This document shows, piece after piece, positions 42,317 to 50,985 of a stretch of DNA of 64,000 nucleotides. The DNA comes from SIG454 sp045578465 (lineage in GTDB: Bacteria; Bacillota; Clostridia; Monoglobales; Monoglobaceae), in contig JAZNKJ010000009.1 of the NCBI GenBank assembly GCA_045578465.1, positions 1 through 64,000 on the forward strand. The letters run 5' to 3'. A program made the position numbers and the translations under genes. Below the pieces are notes generated by a model, which was not told the origin of the DNA, did not search any database, and saw nothing but the letters and a program-made list of their open reading frames with translations. The stretch's first letter is position 1, and every line of letters begins with the position of its first letter.

Positions 42317-43741
42317 TTATTCTTTACCTGACCAACAATAAGTGCATAATTTACAAGGCTCAATGCCTATTGCTTCAATAATTCCATCTAAGGATTGGAA
42401 TTCTAATGAATCAAAGTGAAGCTTCTCGCAAATGGTTTTGCGGAGGTTTTTACCTCTCTCAGTTTTAGAGTCGCTGTATTCCTCAATGTGTTTAAAACCC
42501 TCTTCCCCTTCAAGCTCCATAATAACCTGACGGGCGATAAGCTCCATATCGCTTGTTGCACGGGAGAAATTAAGGTATTTACAACCGTACATAATAGGCG
42601 GACAAGCGGAGCGCATATGAACGGATTTTGCTCCGTTCTCATAAAGGAAGTCAACGGTTTCTTTAAGCTGAGTTCCTCTAACAATTGAGTCATCAACAAA
42701 AAGAAGATTTTTATCGTGGATAAGCTCAGAAACAGGAATCTGTTTCATTTTCGCAATCTTGTTTCTGTCCTTCTGGCTTGCAGGAGTAAAACTCTTCTGC
42801 CAGGTTGGAGTATATTTTATAAAAGGTCTTGCAAAAGGAATGTGGCTCTTGTTTGCATAGCCGATTGCGTGAGGAGTTCCCGAGTCGGGCACTCCGCAGG
42901 CATAATCAATACCTTCCGTAAGTCCTGCCTCCATATCGCTCTCTGCCATAATCTCGCCGTTTTTGCATCTCATAGTTTCTACATTTATTCCCTCATAGAC
43001 TGAGGTCGGATAGCCATAATAAGACCAGAGGAAAGCGCACATTCTCATTTCCTCTCCCGGAGGGGCAAGAACCGTGCAGCTGTCTGCCGTAAGCTCAACG
43101 ATTTCCCCCGGTCCAAGCTCCTTAAAATCGTCATAGCCAAGCTTTTTATAAGCAAAATCCTCAAAGGAAACGCAAAATCCGTCTTCGTTTTTCCCAATCA
43201 GAACAGGAATTCTTCCAAGACGGTCGCGGGCCGCAATAATATTTCCGTCATCTTTTAAAATAAGGATTGATGCGGTTCCGTCAATAACGCTTTGAGCAAA
43301 TTTAATACCCTCGGCAAAGGAATCCTTTTGGTTAATTAAAGAGGCCACAAGCTCTGTGGAGTTTACCTTTCCTCCTGTCATAACGCTGAAATGTCCTCCG
43401 TCTGTTAAGAGATACTTTTTAATAAGCTCCTCGGAGTTATTGATAAGACCAATTGTTGAAATGGCATAAGAGCCAATGTTAGAACGGATTAAAAGAGGTT
43501 GCGGGTCGCTGTCGCTTATACAGCCGATAGCACTCTTTCCCTGCATCTCTTCAAAAACCTTAGCAAATTTTGTTCTAAAAGGTGCATTTTCGATATTATG
43601 AATGTCTCTTTGGAGACCAACTTTATCGCAAACCGCCGCCATTCCGCCTCGGCGTGTGCCTAAATGGGAATGATAGTCCGTGCCGAAAAAGACATCGGAG
43701 ATTGCGTCGTGCTTACTTACTGTTCCAAAAAATCCTCCCAT
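42317..43741 (-). CDS. purF: PurF-like amidophosphoribosyltransferase lacking glutaminase residues
   Basis: 474 residues. The C-terminal phosphoribosyltransferase domain is intact with the PRPP loop LLFVDDSIVRGTQ, and Cys residues in SACPPIMYGC and CKLCTYC could bind an Fe-S cluster as in Bacillus PurF. The N-terminal Ntn glutaminase domain keeps its length but has lost its catalytic residues: the mature N-terminal Cys is Gly (MGGFFG for MCGIFG), the Arg of RYxTxG is Ser, the oxyanion-hole Asn of HNG is Ile (STIGLIN), and the Asp of SDTE is Ser (NSTE). It may use free ammonia or an ammonia partner. A GGAGGTAAAAC RBS supports the start. Confidence 0.88.
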   Translation of the reverse strand: MGGFFGTVSKHDAISDVFFGTDYHSHLGTRRGGMAAVCDKVGLQRDIHNIENAPFRTKFAKVFEEMQGKSAIGCISDSDPQPLLIRSNIGSYAISTIGLINNSEELIKKYLLTDGGHFSVMTGGKVNSTELVASLINQKDSFAEGIKFAQSVIDGTASILILKDDGNIIAARDRLGRIPVLIGKNEDGFCVSFEDFAYKKLGYDDFKELGPGEIVELTADSCTVLAPPGEEMRMCAFLWSYYGYPTSVYEGINVETMRCKNGEIMAESDMEAGLTEGIDYACGVPDSGTPHAIGYANKSHIPFARPFIKYTPTWQKSFTPASQKDRNKIAKMKQIPVSELIHDKNLLFVDDSIVRGTQLKETVDFLYENGAKSVHMRSACPPIMYGCKYLNFSRATSDMELIARQVIMELEGEEGFKHIEEYSDSKTERGKNLRKTICEKLHFDSLEFQSLDGIIEAIGIEPCKLCTYCWSGKE

Positions 43742-43754
43742 GTTTTACCTCCGT

Positions 43755-44249
43755 TTAGTTGTTGAAATTATCCTCGATTGCTTTGTTTTTCTCCAAAACC
43801 TTTTCTGCGGCTTTCCTTCTTGCTTCAATAAGTTTTTCAGAGAGAGCTTCGTCGGATACCGCAAGAATCTGTATTGCAAGGAGGGCTGCATTAACTGCGC
43901 CGTTTATGCCAACAGTTGCAACAGGGATACCCGGGGGCATCTGAACTGTTGATAAAAGGGCGTCCATTCCGTCAAGAACGGCTGCTTTAACGGGAATACC
44001 GATAACAGGAAGGGTAGTGTTAGCTGCAATTGCTCCTGCAAGGTGCGCTGCCATTCCCGCAGCGGCAATGATTGCCCCAAAACCATTTTTAATTGCATTT
44101 TGAGAAAAGTCCTTTGCCTGCTCGGGTGTTCTGTGAGCAGAGAAAACATGAACTTCAAAAGGAACACCATATTCCTTTAAAGTATTTATAGCTTTTTCGA
44201 CCACAGGCAAATCGCTGTCAGAACCCATAATGATACCTATTTTTTTCAT
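43755..44249 (-). CDS. purE: N5-carboxyaminoimidazole ribonucleotide mutase
   Basis: 164 residues. GIIMGSDSDLPV, FSAHRTPEQA, AAAGMAAHLAG, GIPVKAAVLDGMDALLS and MPPGIPVATVGING are the conserved PurE motifs. It moves the carboxyl group to C4 of AIR to form CAIR. No purK lies in the window. The ATG at 44249 follows GGAGG by 8 bases; the in-frame GTG at 44264 overlaps it. It is the first gene of the operon and sits under the ZTP riboswitch. Confidence 0.94.
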   Translation of the reverse strand: MKKIGIIMGSDSDLPVVEKAINTLKEYGVPFEVHVFSAHRTPEQAKDFSQNAIKNGFGAIIAAAGMAAHLAGAIAANTTLPVIGIPVKAAVLDGMDALLSTVQMPPGIPVATVGINGAVNAALLAIQILAVSDEALSEKLIEARRKAAEKVLEKNKAIEDNFNN

Positions 44250-44280
44250 AATGACAACCTCCACAAGAATTTTAAAAATA

Positions 44281-44390
44281 AAAAAGGGTAGACAAATCCA
44301 ATAAATGAATTGTCTGCCCAGACGGTCGGCTTTATATTCCTTTTGCTCCCACGCGGTTTTCCGCTTCTTCCGTCAGTAACAAAAGGTTAT
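44281..44390 (-). promoter_or_regulatory. ZTP (pfl) riboswitch with overlapping terminator
   Basis: On the minus strand, P1 is CCTTTTG / CAAAAGG (44386-44380 with 44345-44339); its interior has ACTGACGGAAG, the hairpin GCGG-AAAA-CCGC (44364-44353) and GTGGGAGC. Downstream, CCGACCGTCTGGGC supplies the hallmark CCGYCTGGGC. GACGG (44374-44370) pairs with CCGTC (44325-44321) as the pseudoknot. Bases GGGCAGACAA of the aptamer can instead pair with TTGTCTACCC to form a terminator with TTTTTT (44319-44281). This is the known ZTP logic: ligand binding holds the aptamer and allows read-through into purE. ZTP rises when 10-formyl-THF is short. Confidence 0.9.
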
Positions 44391-44450
44391 TTCGGTCCTT
44401 TTCCGCTCTGCATAAAAACTAAGAAAGAACAGACCTTTGATACATATATA

Positions 44451-44480
44451 ATTATAACAGTTACAGGGGGTTTTTGTCAA
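44451..44480 (-). promoter_or_regulatory. Promoter of the purine operon
   Basis: Minus-strand TTGACA (44480-44475), 18-base spacer, TATAAT (44456-44451). Transcription would start near 44444, about 55 bases ahead of the ZTP aptamer and 195 bases ahead of purE. Confidence 0.8.
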
Positions 44481-44539
44481 GGAAATTTTGCCGAAAAAAG
44501 ACGAAATTCCTCATATTATTTGAGCAAGAGGAAAAACAT

Positions 44540-44568
44540 TTGCAATCGTCAAAAAGATATGTTAAAAT
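44540..44568 (+). promoter_or_regulatory. Promoter of the glycogen operon
   Basis: TTGCAA (44540-44545), 17-base spacer, TAAAAT (44563-44568), about 30 bases ahead of the GH13 start codon and back-to-back with the purine promoter. Confidence 0.6.
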
Positions 44569-44598
44569 TTATAAAAAGAAAGACATTAAGGAGACGAA

Positions 44599-46476
44599 AT
44601 GAAGGCATACTATAATTCAAGAGATTTAAAACATAAAAAGCCTTTCGGGGCAATGAAAACGGAAAGCTCTGCCGAGTTTTTTATAGAAACGGAGGGCGTT
44701 TTTTCCGCGAAATTGCGTCTTTGGTATGACGACAGAGAAACCCTTATCCCAATGGAGAAAAAAGAGGGCGGGTTTTCCTGCTGTGTGGCTATGCCAAGAA
44801 CGGCTCAGCTGGTCTGGTATCATTTTATTTTAGAGACCGACGAGGGCTGGAAATTCTATTATGACAACGACGAAAGATTTGGCGGTGTCGGGGCAATAAA
44901 AAACTGCCCTGAGGGCCATTCTTATCAGATAACCTTATACGATAAGGATTTTAAAACGCCAAAGTGGTTTTATGACGCTGTTATGTATCAGATTTTCCCT
45001 GACAGATTTTATAAAGGGGAAGAAAAACCAAAAAAGAGAGAAGAATATATTCTTCATAAGGATTGGTATGAGCCTTTTACATTCCAGAAGCACCCCTTTG
45101 AAAACGGCCCTGCCTGCAACGATTTTTACGGCGGAAATTTAAAGGGAATTGAGGAAAAACTCCCGTATCTTGCGGATTTGGGCATAAGCGTTATTTATTT
45201 AAACCCTATTTTTGACGCCTATTCAAACCATAAATATGACACGGCGGACTATACAAAAATTGACCCAATGTTTGGGACGGAAGAGGACTTTAAACGCCTC
45301 TGCGAAAAAGCGAAAAAGAGAGGTATCCGCATAATACTTGACGGCGTTTTCTCTCATACGGGGTCTGACAGCGTTTATTTCAACAAGTATAAAAGCTACG
45401 GCGAGGGAGTGGGAGCTTATCAGGACATAAACTCCCCATACAGAAAGTGGTATCAGTTTAAAAATGACGGAAAATATGAAAGCTGGTGGGGTTGCACCAA
45501 TCTTCCTAATGTAAATGAGACCGAGCCGACATATTTAGACCATATTTTAACGGGGGAAGATGCTATAATAAAGAAGTGGCTCCGTCTCGGAGCATCAGGC
45601 TGGCGTCTTGATGTGGCTGACGAGCTTCCCGACAGCTTTATAAAGACACTTCGCAAAGAGGCGAAAAGCGAAAAAGAGGACTGCGTCATAATCGGCGAGG
45701 TCTGGGAAGACGCCTCAAACAAAGTAAGTTACAGCAGCCAGAGAGAATATCTCTTAGGCGACGAGCTTGACAGCGTTATGAACTATCCTTTTAAGGACAG
45801 TATGATTGACTTTATAAAGGGATATATAAACGCTCCTCAGTTTGAAAAATGCATAATGAAAATCGCGGAAAATTATCCAAAAGAGGTTTTATACAGCCTT
45901 ATGAATATGGCAGGGACCCATGACACAGCGAGAATTAAAACTGTTTTGGGAACAAATGATGACCCGACCTATATGAGTGATGAGGATAAGTGGAATTATT
46001 CTCTATGCGGGGACGAGGAAAGAATTGCAACGGAGAGGCTTATGCTTATGGTGTTTATGCAGATGACCTTCGTTGGCGTTCCGTCGATTTATTACGGAGA
46101 CGAGGCGGGAATGGAAGGTTTCCGCGACCCGTATAACCGAAAGCCTTTCCCTTGGAGAAATATAAATGAGGAACTTTTAAGCTATCATAAGGAGCTTATA
46201 AAACTCCGAAACGAAAACGACTTTTTAAAAAGGGGGACATTCGAGCCTCTTTATGCAAAGGATAAGGTTTTTGTTTATCTTCGCGAGATAAAAGACGGAA
46301 AAGATGTTTTCGGGAATAAGGCGAAAAACGGAGCGGGACTTTTCATAGTGAACTGTTCAGATGAAATGGCTTATATAAAGACGGAGGAGCTTGGGGAAAA
46401 GGCAAAAGAACTTCTGGAAAATGCGGAAGAAATAGCGATTTCTCCAAGAAAAACGCGGTTTTTTATTGGAAAATAA
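44599..46476 (+). CDS. GH13 alpha-amylase family hydrolase (neopullulanase/cyclomaltodextrinase-like)
   Basis: 625 residues, no signal peptide, so cytoplasmic. Residues ~1-120 look like a CBM34-type N-terminal domain; the catalytic barrel begins at WFYDAVMYQIFPDRF. Conserved regions are DGVFSHTG, GWRLDVADE (nucleophile Asp), IIGEVWED (acid/base Glu) and AGTHDTAR (third Asp). The usual Asn of NH in region I is Ser. Such enzymes cut maltodextrins, cyclodextrins or pullulan; the exact specificity cannot be read. AAGGAG precedes the ATG. It leads the glycogen cluster, 146 bases before glgB, which has its own promoter. Confidence 0.87.
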   Translation: MKAYYNSRDLKHKKPFGAMKTESSAEFFIETEGVFSAKLRLWYDDRETLIPMEKKEGGFSCCVAMPRTAQLVWYHFILETDEGWKFYYDNDERFGGVGAIKNCPEGHSYQITLYDKDFKTPKWFYDAVMYQIFPDRFYKGEEKPKKREEYILHKDWYEPFTFQKHPFENGPACNDFYGGNLKGIEEKLPYLADLGISVIYLNPIFDAYSNHKYDTADYTKIDPMFGTEEDFKRLCEKAKKRGIRIILDGVFSHTGSDSVYFNKYKSYGEGVGAYQDINSPYRKWYQFKNDGKYESWWGCTNLPNVNETEPTYLDHILTGEDAIIKKWLRLGASGWRLDVADELPDSFIKTLRKEAKSEKEDCVIIGEVWEDASNKVSYSSQREYLLGDELDSVMNYPFKDSMIDFIKGYINAPQFEKCIMKIAENYPKEVLYSLMNMAGTHDTARIKTVLGTNDDPTYMSDEDKWNYSLCGDEERIATERLMLMVFMQMTFVGVPSIYYGDEAGMEGFRDPYNRKPFPWRNINEELLSYHKELIKLRNENDFLKRGTFEPLYAKDKVFVYLREIKDGKDVFGNKAKNGAGLFIVNCSDEMAYIKTEELGEKAKELLENAEEIAISPRKTRFFIGK

Positions 46477-46514
46477 CAAAGGAACACGGAATATTTTGGT
46501 AAGTATTGGCATAG

Positions 46515-46586
46515 ACAAAGGCAAAAATCTTTGATACAATGAAAATAGTAAAATTATACTGTTTCGTAAAAGGTTTTTGCCTTTGT
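46515..46586 (+). promoter_or_regulatory. Promoter of glgB inside an 18-base inverted repeat
   Basis: Left arm 46515-46532 (ACAAAGGCAAAAATCTTT) and right arm 46569-46586 are inverted copies matching at 17 of 18 bases, with 36 bases between. A promoter (TTGATA 46531-46536, 18 bases, TATACT 46555-46560) lies in that gap, with the left arm overlapping the -35 and the right arm just after the start site. The layout suggests two operator sites for one regulator, or a long-stem RNA/DNA structure. Confidence 0.6.
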
Positions 46587-46622
46587 TATAGGCAACATTA
46601 CCAAAACGAAGAGGGAGACACC

Positions 46623-48542
46623 ATGAGAAAAACGAATAAAGAAGCAAAAGTTAACTATACATCGGAGCCTCTTCTCTATCTTTTTAATCAGGGCAAGCAT
46701 TATAATCTTTATAAGATGCTGGGTGCCCATAAGGAAAGAAGAGAAGGTAAAAAGGGCTACCGCTTTGCTGTATGGGCCCCGGAAGCGTCGGCTGTAAGCG
46801 TCGTTTGCGACAGTAACGGCTGGGATAAGACCAAAAACCCTATGGATTTTTATGAAAATCACGGCGTTTGGGAGACCTTTATAGAGGGTATTGAAGAGGG
46901 CGAGGTTTATAAGTATCTTATAACAACCCGAAACGGTCAGGAACTTTATAAGGCAGACCCTATGGCTTTTGCAAGTCAGCTCCGCCCTGAAACCGCATCG
47001 GTTACGGCGGATTTGTCTTATAAATGGAACGACGATGAGTGGCTCTTAAAGAGAGAAAAAACAGAGCCTTATAATAAGCCCATAAACATTTATGAAATGC
47101 ACTTTGGCTCTTGGAAAACCCATGAGGACGGAAGCTTTTTAACCTATCGTGAAATGGCGAAAGAGCTTGTTCCCTATATTAAAAAGCAGGGGTATACTCA
47201 TATTGAGCTTATGCCTCTTGCGGAGTATCCTTTTGACGGCTCCTGGGGGTATCAGGTAACAGGATATTACAGCGCCACAAGCAGATTCGGCAGCGGCGAA
47301 GATTTAAAATATTTTATTGACGAGTGCCACGGCGCAGGGATTGGAGTTATAATGGACTGGGTTCCTGCCCATTTCCCAAAAGACAGTCACGGCCTTGCCC
47401 GTTTTGACGGAAGCTGTTTATATGAGCATCCCGACAGCAGACGGGGAGAGCATAAAGAATGGGGAACTTTGGTTTTTGACTGGACAAAAACGGAAATTCA
47501 TTCATTCCTCATCTCCAATGCAATCTTCTGGCTCAGCGAATATCATTTTGACGGTCTCCGCGTTGATGCCGTTTCAAGTATGCTCTATCTTGACTATAAC
47601 AGAGGGTGGGATTGGCTCCCTAACAAATTCGGGGGTAAGGAAAATCTCGAAGCCATTGAGTTTTTACAGTCTCTTAATAAAGCGGTTTTTGAAAGATTTC
47701 CAAACATCTTAATGATTGCGGAAGAGTCAACTGCCTGGGGCGGAGTTACAAAACCTGTCCACGAGGGCGGTCTTGGATTTAACTTTAAGTGGAATATGGG
47801 CTGGATGAACGACATATTAAGATATATGGCGATGGATCCATACTTCCGAGGCTCAAACCATAATCTTATAACATTCTCAATGATGTATGCTTACTCGGAA
47901 AACTACATTCTTCCCCTTTCTCACGACGAGGTGGTTCACGGCAAGAAGTCTCTCGTTGACAAAATGTACGGGGATTATGAGCAGAAGTTCAAGAGCCTGA
48001 GACTTTTATACAGCTTTATGTATGCCCACCCGGGAAAGAAGATGCTCTTTATGGGCGGAGAGTTTGGCCAGTTTATAGAGTGGCGTTTTGCAGAGGGTCT
48101 GGATTGGCTTCTTTTAGACTATGACAGACACGCCCAGATGAAAGACTTTACGAGAGATTTAAATAAATTTTATTCTTCTCATAAATCCTTCCACGAAAAC
48201 GATTCTGACTGGAACGGGTTTAAATGGATTAATGCGGGCGACAGCGAGCATAGCGTCATAAGCTTTATGAGAATAAGCCGAAGCAAACGAGAAAAAATAA
48301 TTGCCGTCTTGAACTTTGCGGCGAGAGACCATAAGGAATATTATATCGGTGTTCCCTCAGCAGGGGAATATGAGGTTATCTTCACAACCGATGATATAAA
48401 ATACGGCGGAGAGGGGAAAATCAAGGGGCCTTTCAAAGCTGAAAAAGGAAAAACGGGAGATTTTGATTATTATATCAAAGCGGATTTGCCTGCTCTTTCT
48501 TCAATGTATCTTAAAAAGTCCGCAAAAAGCAGAAAAGCTTAA
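46623..48542 (+). CDS. glgB: 1,4-alpha-glucan branching enzyme
   Basis: 639 residues, GH13. A CBM48-like N-terminal domain (YRFAVWAPEASAVSVV) precedes the barrel. Catalytic residues are Asp in GLRVDAVSSM, Glu in MIAEESTAWGG and Asp in LSHDEVVHGKKS. It makes alpha-1,6 branches in glycogen. The start at 46623 follows GAGGGAG; the in-frame ATG at 46539 would put the promoter-proximal dyad inside the gene and adds a non-family leader. 24 bases separate it from glgC. Confidence 0.95.
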   Translation: MRKTNKEAKVNYTSEPLLYLFNQGKHYNLYKMLGAHKERREGKKGYRFAVWAPEASAVSVVCDSNGWDKTKNPMDFYENHGVWETFIEGIEEGEVYKYLITTRNGQELYKADPMAFASQLRPETASVTADLSYKWNDDEWLLKREKTEPYNKPINIYEMHFGSWKTHEDGSFLTYREMAKELVPYIKKQGYTHIELMPLAEYPFDGSWGYQVTGYYSATSRFGSGEDLKYFIDECHGAGIGVIMDWVPAHFPKDSHGLARFDGSCLYEHPDSRRGEHKEWGTLVFDWTKTEIHSFLISNAIFWLSEYHFDGLRVDAVSSMLYLDYNRGWDWLPNKFGGKENLEAIEFLQSLNKAVFERFPNILMIAEESTAWGGVTKPVHEGGLGFNFKWNMGWMNDILRYMAMDPYFRGSNHNLITFSMMYAYSENYILPLSHDEVVHGKKSLVDKMYGDYEQKFKSLRLLYSFMYAHPGKKMLFMGGEFGQFIEWRFAEGLDWLLLDYDRHAQMKDFTRDLNKFYSSHKSFHENDSDWNGFKWINAGDSEHSVISFMRISRSKREKIIAVLNFAARDHKEYYIGVPSAGEYEVIFTTDDIKYGGEGKIKGPFKAEKGKTGDFDYYIKADLPALSSMYLKKSAKSRKA

Positions 48543-48566
48543 CTTAAATCAATTGGAGGCGTTTTT

Positions 48567-49829
48567 ATGAATTCAAAAGAATGTGTAGCCATGATTTTGG
48601 CAGGCGGTCAGGGAAGCCGACTTGGCGCCCTTACAACCAATGTTGCAAAGCCTGCTGTGCCTTTTGGAGGAAAATATCGAATTATCGATTTTCCGCTCAG
48701 TAATTGCAGCCATTCAGGAATTGACACCGTGGGAGTTTTAACTCAGTATCAACCCCTTGAACTTAATACTTATATAGGAGGCGGTCAGCCTTGGGACTTA
48801 GACAGGCGTAACGGCGGAGTTTATGTTCTCCCCCCTTATGTTTCTGCTGAAAAAGGGGAATGGTATAAAGGAACCGCTAACGCAATCTATCAGAACATAG
48901 GTTTTATCAGTCAGTTCAACCCTGAATATGTTGTTATTCTGTCAGGGGACCATATTTATAAAATGGACTACTCTGCTATGCTGAAAGCGCATAAGAAGGC
49001 AAAAGCCGATGCAACCATTGCCGTAATTGAAGTGCCTTGGACAGAAGCTTCAAGATTTGGGATTATGAACACCGACGAGGATATGAATATAGTTGAGTTT
49101 GAGGAAAAACCAAAAGAGCCAAAGAGCAACCTGGCTTCAATGGGTGTTTATGTTTTCAGCTGGGGACCTCTTAAAAAATATCTTATCGCCGACGAAAATG
49201 ACGAGACATCTGATAACGATTTCGGGAAAAATATTATCCCGAAAATGCTTGGCGACGGATTAAAACTTTTCGCTTATCGCTTTGACGGATACTGGAAAGA
49301 TGTTGGAACTATCCAGAGCCTTTGGGAAGCAAATATGGAGCTTCTTGACGAGAATCCAAAGTTCAATCTTGATAGCGATAACTGGAAGATTTACAGCAAA
49401 AACCCTGTTCTTCCTCCACAGTATATTTCCGAAACAGGAAAGATTTCAAATAGTTATGTAACCGAGGGCTGTGAAATAAGCGGAACCGTTGAACACAGCG
49501 TTATCTCTGCGGGCGTAACCGTTGAAGAGGGCGCGGTTGTCCGCGACTCCATCATATATGGCGGAGTTCATATTGGTAAAGATGCGGTTATCTATAAATC
49601 TGTTATAGGCGGAAACACTTATATTTCATCCGGTGCAAAAATAGGTTGCACCGATGATGATGCTATTGACAAATATATCAATAAGAAAATCTGCACAGAT
49701 GACATAACACTCCTTGGTGCAAACATAGTCATAGACGAGAAGATTAAAATCAAGAGTGGATCAATGGTCGTTAAAAATGTTATGGGTAGCGACAAGAAAA
49801 CATCTAAGGGACAAAAGGAGGAAAATTAG
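48567..49829 (+). CDS. glgC: ADP-glucose pyrophosphorylase, catalytic subunit
   Basis: 420 residues. Nucleotidyltransferase motifs AMILAGGQGSRLGALT, KPAVPFGGKYRIIDFPLSN, WYKGTANAIYQN, GVYVFSW and the C-terminal left-handed beta-helix repeats are complete. It makes ADP-glucose from glucose-1-phosphate and ATP, the committed step of glycogen synthesis. GGAGG precedes the ATG, and the TAG stop is one base from the glgD start. Partner GlgD is next. Confidence 0.96.
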   Translation: MNSKECVAMILAGGQGSRLGALTTNVAKPAVPFGGKYRIIDFPLSNCSHSGIDTVGVLTQYQPLELNTYIGGGQPWDLDRRNGGVYVLPPYVSAEKGEWYKGTANAIYQNIGFISQFNPEYVVILSGDHIYKMDYSAMLKAHKKAKADATIAVIEVPWTEASRFGIMNTDEDMNIVEFEEKPKEPKSNLASMGVYVFSWGPLKKYLIADENDETSDNDFGKNIIPKMLGDGLKLFAYRFDGYWKDVGTIQSLWEANMELLDENPKFNLDSDNWKIYSKNPVLPPQYISETGKISNSYVTEGCEISGTVEHSVISAGVTVEEGAVVRDSIIYGGVHIGKDAVIYKSVIGGNTYISSGAKIGCTDDDAIDKYINKKICTDDITLLGANIVIDEKIKIKSGSMVVKNVMGSDKKTSKGQKEEN

Positions 49830-49830
49830 T

Positions 49831-50952
49831 ATGCAAAACAACACAATGGGACTTATTTTCTCCGAAAATCCGGAGGCTAACTTAGGAATACTCACAAACA
49901 AAAGAGCCTTGGCGGCTGTTCCGGTTGGAGGCAGATACAGAATTATCGATTTCGTGCTCTCAAATATGATAAACTCGGGCATAATCAATATAGGAATGCC
50001 AACTGCTGCAAGAACACAGTCTTTAACTGACCACCTTGGAACAGGCAGAGATTGGGACCTTGACAGAAAAGGAAACGGACTTTTCTTAATCCCTCTTTAT
50101 GATAGCGATTCAGCATCCATAGGGGGCGTTGGAAACATATTCAACTCCTTTGGCTTTTTAAAGAGAGCTAAGCAGGAATATGTTGTGGTAAGCGACTGTA
50201 ACACAGTCTGCAACATTACTTATGATGAGGTTATGGCATTCCATATGGAAAACAACGCAGACATTACTCTCATTTATACGGATGTCCCTGAGCTTTCCGA
50301 CTCCGATTTAAAGAGACATATATTGCTTGATGTTTCTGATGAGGGCAGAGTAACGGATATGCAGATTTATCCTACAATCCAAAAGTCAAACCATTCATAT
50401 ATGCACACCTTTTTAATTAAAAAGGAACTCTTAATGGAGCTTACAGGGGACTGCGTTTCTCACGGAAAGACAAGTATTTCCAAGGACATTCTTCTTGAAA
50501 ACCTTTCAAGACTTAATGTTTTAGGCTATAAATTTACAGGCTATCGCAAAAAGATTGATAGCATTCAGGCATATTTTCAGTTCAATCTTGACCTTCTTAA
50601 AAAGGATGTCAGGGACGAACTTTTCGGCAACATTGACAACAACAAGATTTTCACAAAGGTAAAGGATATGGTTCCCACAAGATACGGCAAGAACTCTCAG
50701 GTTTCAAATTCCTTTATTGCCGACGGTTGCACAATTGAAGGAACTGTTAAAAACAGTATCATCTTCCGTGGGGTTACAATCGCCGAGGGAGCAACAGTTG
50801 AGAATGCGATAATTATGCAGAATTCTCAGATTCTTGAAAATTGTCTTGTTGAGAATGCAATCTTTGACAAGGAAGTTGTTTTAGGAAAGGGCAAAAAGCT
50901 TGTAGGCCAGGAAACCTATCCTGCTTTGGTTGGTAAGAGAGTTATTATCTAA
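49831..50952 (+). CDS. glgD: GlgD, non-catalytic ADP-glucose pyrophosphorylase-like subunit
   Basis: 373 residues. It matches GlgC in fold (VPVGGRYRIIDFVLSNM, FLIKKELLM, beta-helix tail) but its first loop reads GLIFSENPEANLGILT in place of LAGGQGSRL, losing the GG nucleotide-binding and catalytic loop. In Bacillus and other Bacillota GlgC-GlgD hetero-oligomers are the active or more active form. The start at 49831 is fixed by AAAAGGAGG and homology; earlier in-frame ATGs lie inside glgC. Confidence 0.93.
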   Translation: MQNNTMGLIFSENPEANLGILTNKRALAAVPVGGRYRIIDFVLSNMINSGIINIGMPTAARTQSLTDHLGTGRDWDLDRKGNGLFLIPLYDSDSASIGGVGNIFNSFGFLKRAKQEYVVVSDCNTVCNITYDEVMAFHMENNADITLIYTDVPELSDSDLKRHILLDVSDEGRVTDMQIYPTIQKSNHSYMHTFLIKKELLMELTGDCVSHGKTSISKDILLENLSRLNVLGYKFTGYRKKIDSIQAYFQFNLDLLKKDVRDELFGNIDNNKIFTKVKDMVPTRYGKNSQVSNSFIADGCTIEGTVKNSIIFRGVTIAEGATVENAIIMQNSQILENCLVENAIFDKEVVLGKGKKLVGQETYPALVGKRVII

Positions 50953-50985
50953 CCAAAGGAAAACGCAGAAAGGATTGATGACAAA

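Noticed and set aside
46579..46610. Similarity of the glgB leader (GCCTTTGTTA...ATTACCAAAA) to 28629-28665
   Set aside because: Two short shared words with different spacing in AT-rich DNA; not convincing as a repeat.
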